Positions 62,849 through 64,000 of a stretch of 64,000 nt of DNA are shown one piece after another. The position numbers and the translations under genes were made by a program. Below the pieces are notes generated by a model. The model ran no database searches and had not been told where the DNA came from. It saw nothing but the letters and a program-made list of their open reading frames with translations. Source of the DNA: an uncultured Marvinbryantia sp. (GTDB lineage: Bacteria > Bacillota > Clostridia > Lachnospirales > Lachnospiraceae); assembly GCA_934394985.1 (NCBI GenBank), contig CAKRRF010000003.1:55593-119592 (forward strand), written 5' to 3'. Numbering within the stretch: the stretch's first letter is position 1; every line of letters begins with the position of its first letter.

Positions 62849-64000
62849 CTACTCGCTTAAAAAGCCTTTATAATTGCGAACTACCATCTGAGATTCGATC
62901 TGTTTGATTGTCTCCAACACTACTCCAACGATAATGATAATGGAAGTTCCTCCAAATGATACATATGCTCCGAAAACTCCATTAAAGAAGATTGGAATCA
63001 ATACCACAATCGTAAGACCAAGTGCACCAATCAGTACAATGTAATTTAAAATCTTATTTAAGTAATCGCTGGTTGGTTTGCCTGGACGAATACCTGGAAT
63101 GAAACCACCCTGCTTTTTCATATTATCCGCAACCTCAATTGGATTGAAAGTAATGGATGTATAGAAATATGCAAATGCGATAATTAATGCGACATAAATG
63201 ATCAATCCGATGGAATAGATTGGCTTGGATGGATTAAACCAGTTGTTCTGACTTAAAGAAGCAATGATCTTTCCGCCTAAACCTTCTTCGGAAATCCCCG
63301 CAAACGCTGCAATCATACTTGGCATACTAAGCAGAGAAGAAGCAAAGATAACAGGGATAACACCTGCTGTATTTACTTTCAATGGAATAAATGTGGACTG
63401 ACCACCAACCATTTTTCTGCCCTGCATTTTTTTTGCATACTGGACAGGAATTCTTCTTGTTGCGTCGCTTAATAAGATAACCAGCACAATCGTAACAATA
63501 ATAACAGCCAGAATAATAACACCGGCCAGAACACCTTTGGCGAGTGTCTTTCCTTTGATGAATGACTCGTACAGAGAAGCCATATCAGACGGTACTCTGG
63601 ACAGAATGTTAATCATCAGGACAATGGAAATACCATTTCCAACACCATGCTCTGTGATCTGTTCACCGATCCACATCAGGAATGTGGATCCAGCTGTCAT
63701 TGCAGCAATTACAGTCAGACCTGTCAGGAAGTTCATGTTCGGAATCAATCCCTGTCTTCCAAAACCAATGGTCATGGCAAGAGATTCTGCCAGAGCCAGT
63801 CCAACTGTCACATAACGGGTAATGGCAGTAATCTTCTTTCTGCCTTCTTCTCCATCTCTATGCATTTCTTCCAGTGCCGGAATGGCAATGGTAAGAAGCT
63901 GCATAATAATAGATGAAGTAATGTATGGTGTGATATTCAAAGCAAAGATAGACATTTTCTCAAATGATCCGCCTGTAAATGCACTAAAGAAATTAAATGC
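62849..64000 (-). CDS. secY: Preprotein translocase subunit SecY (5' end missing)
   Basis: About 383 residues are inside the window; the N-terminus lies beyond the edge. The visible frame begins AFNFFSAFTGGSFEKMSIFALNITPYITSSIIMQLL and continues with the remaining membrane helices, the cytoplasmic loop RRIPVQYAKKMQGRK and FIPGIRPGKPTSDYL. It forms the protein-conducting channel with SecE and SecG. An ATG at 63955 is internal, since the frame stays open to the edge and SecY normally has about 430 residues. Confidence 0.95.
   Translation of the reverse strand, partial: AFNFFSAFTGGSFEKMSIFALNITPYITSSIIMQLLTIAIPALEEMHRDGEEGRKKITAITRYVTVGLALAESLAMTIGFGRQGLIPNMNFLTGLTVIAAMTAGSTFLMWIGEQITEHGVGNGISIVLMINILSRVPSDMASLYESFIKGKTLAKGVLAGVIILAVIIVTIVLVILLSDATRRIPVQYAKKMQGRKMVGGQSTFIPLKVNTAGVIPVIFASSLLSMPSMIAAFAGISEEGLGGKIIASLSQNNWFNPSKPIYSIGLIIYVALIIAFAYFYTSITFNPIEVADNMKKQGGFIPGIRPGKPTSDYLNKILNYIVLIGALGLTIVVLIPIFFNGVFGAYVSFGGTSIIIIVGVVLETIKQIESQMVVRNYKGFLSE

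Overview
The window reads as a stretch of chromosome from a low-GC Gram-positive gut anaerobe, most likely Lachnospiraceae (Blautia, Dorea or Ruminococcus-like). The grounds are two class B PBP genes (ftsI type, then spoVD type) in the division cluster; a meso-diaminopimelate MurE (DNPR motif) and no outer-membrane genes; HprK; a Spo0E-like microgene; and the gene order secY-adk-map-KOW protein-infA-rpmJ-rpsM-rpsK-rpsD-rpoA-rplQ. I saw no tRNA, rRNA, CRISPR array, insertion sequence or phage gene. Almost everything is on the minus strand. Only sdpR-sdpI (3.6-4.5 kb) and a class A PBP (20.0-22.7 kb) are on the plus strand. The genus is inferred, not proven.

Layout. 1-3.2 kb: peptide/nickel-type ABC transporter (binding protein, oppD, oppF cut by the edge). 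3.46-4.5 kb: autoregulated sdpR-sdpI pair with two matching palindromic operators around its promoter, closed by a bidirectional terminator. 4.6-10 kb: RlmI-like methyltransferase, HD hydrolase, an unrecognised 561-residue membrane protein, and a cytosolic LacI-type sensor fused to GGDEF. 10.2-14.75 kb: phosphate regulon pstS-pstC-pstA-pstB-phoU plus a 70-residue membrane protein with its own Pho box; the PstS is circularly permuted. 14.8-19.05 kb: murI, a DUF1934 protein, pyrC, pyrK, pyrD. 19.2-28 kb: yigZ, class A PBP, glcK, hprK, uvrC and a secreted amidase. 28-41.4 kb: the dcw cluster mraZ-rsmH-ftsL-ftsI-spoVD-mraY-murD-ftsW-murA-ftsQ-ftsZ, with five MraZ boxes in its leader. 41.5-43.6 kb: ychF, lgt and a Spo0E-like microgene. 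43.8-57.1 kb: a long operon from a perfect consensus promoter, murE-priA-def-fmt-Zn protease-rsmB-rlmN-PP2C-pknB-rsgA-rpe-thiN. 57.2-64 kb: the end of the spc/alpha ribosomal operon, with secY cut by the edge.

How it fits together. Much of the window builds and controls the cell wall: precursor synthesis (murI, murA, murD, murE, mraY), polymerisation and division (ftsW, three PBPs, ftsL, ftsQ, ftsZ), remodelling (amidase) and signalling (PASTA kinase with its PP2C phosphatase). The rest is translation and repair housekeeping, with phosphate uptake, pyrimidine synthesis and carbon control (hprK-glcK) between them.

The points most worth following up are the circularly permuted PstS; the twin Pho boxes that place a tiny membrane protein in the phosphate regulon; a 320-base hairpin-rich leader between rpmJ and rpsM; a terminator-like hairpin that buries the ribosome binding site of spoVD; and an rpmJ promoter whose -10 box lies in the loop of a terminator-like hairpin.
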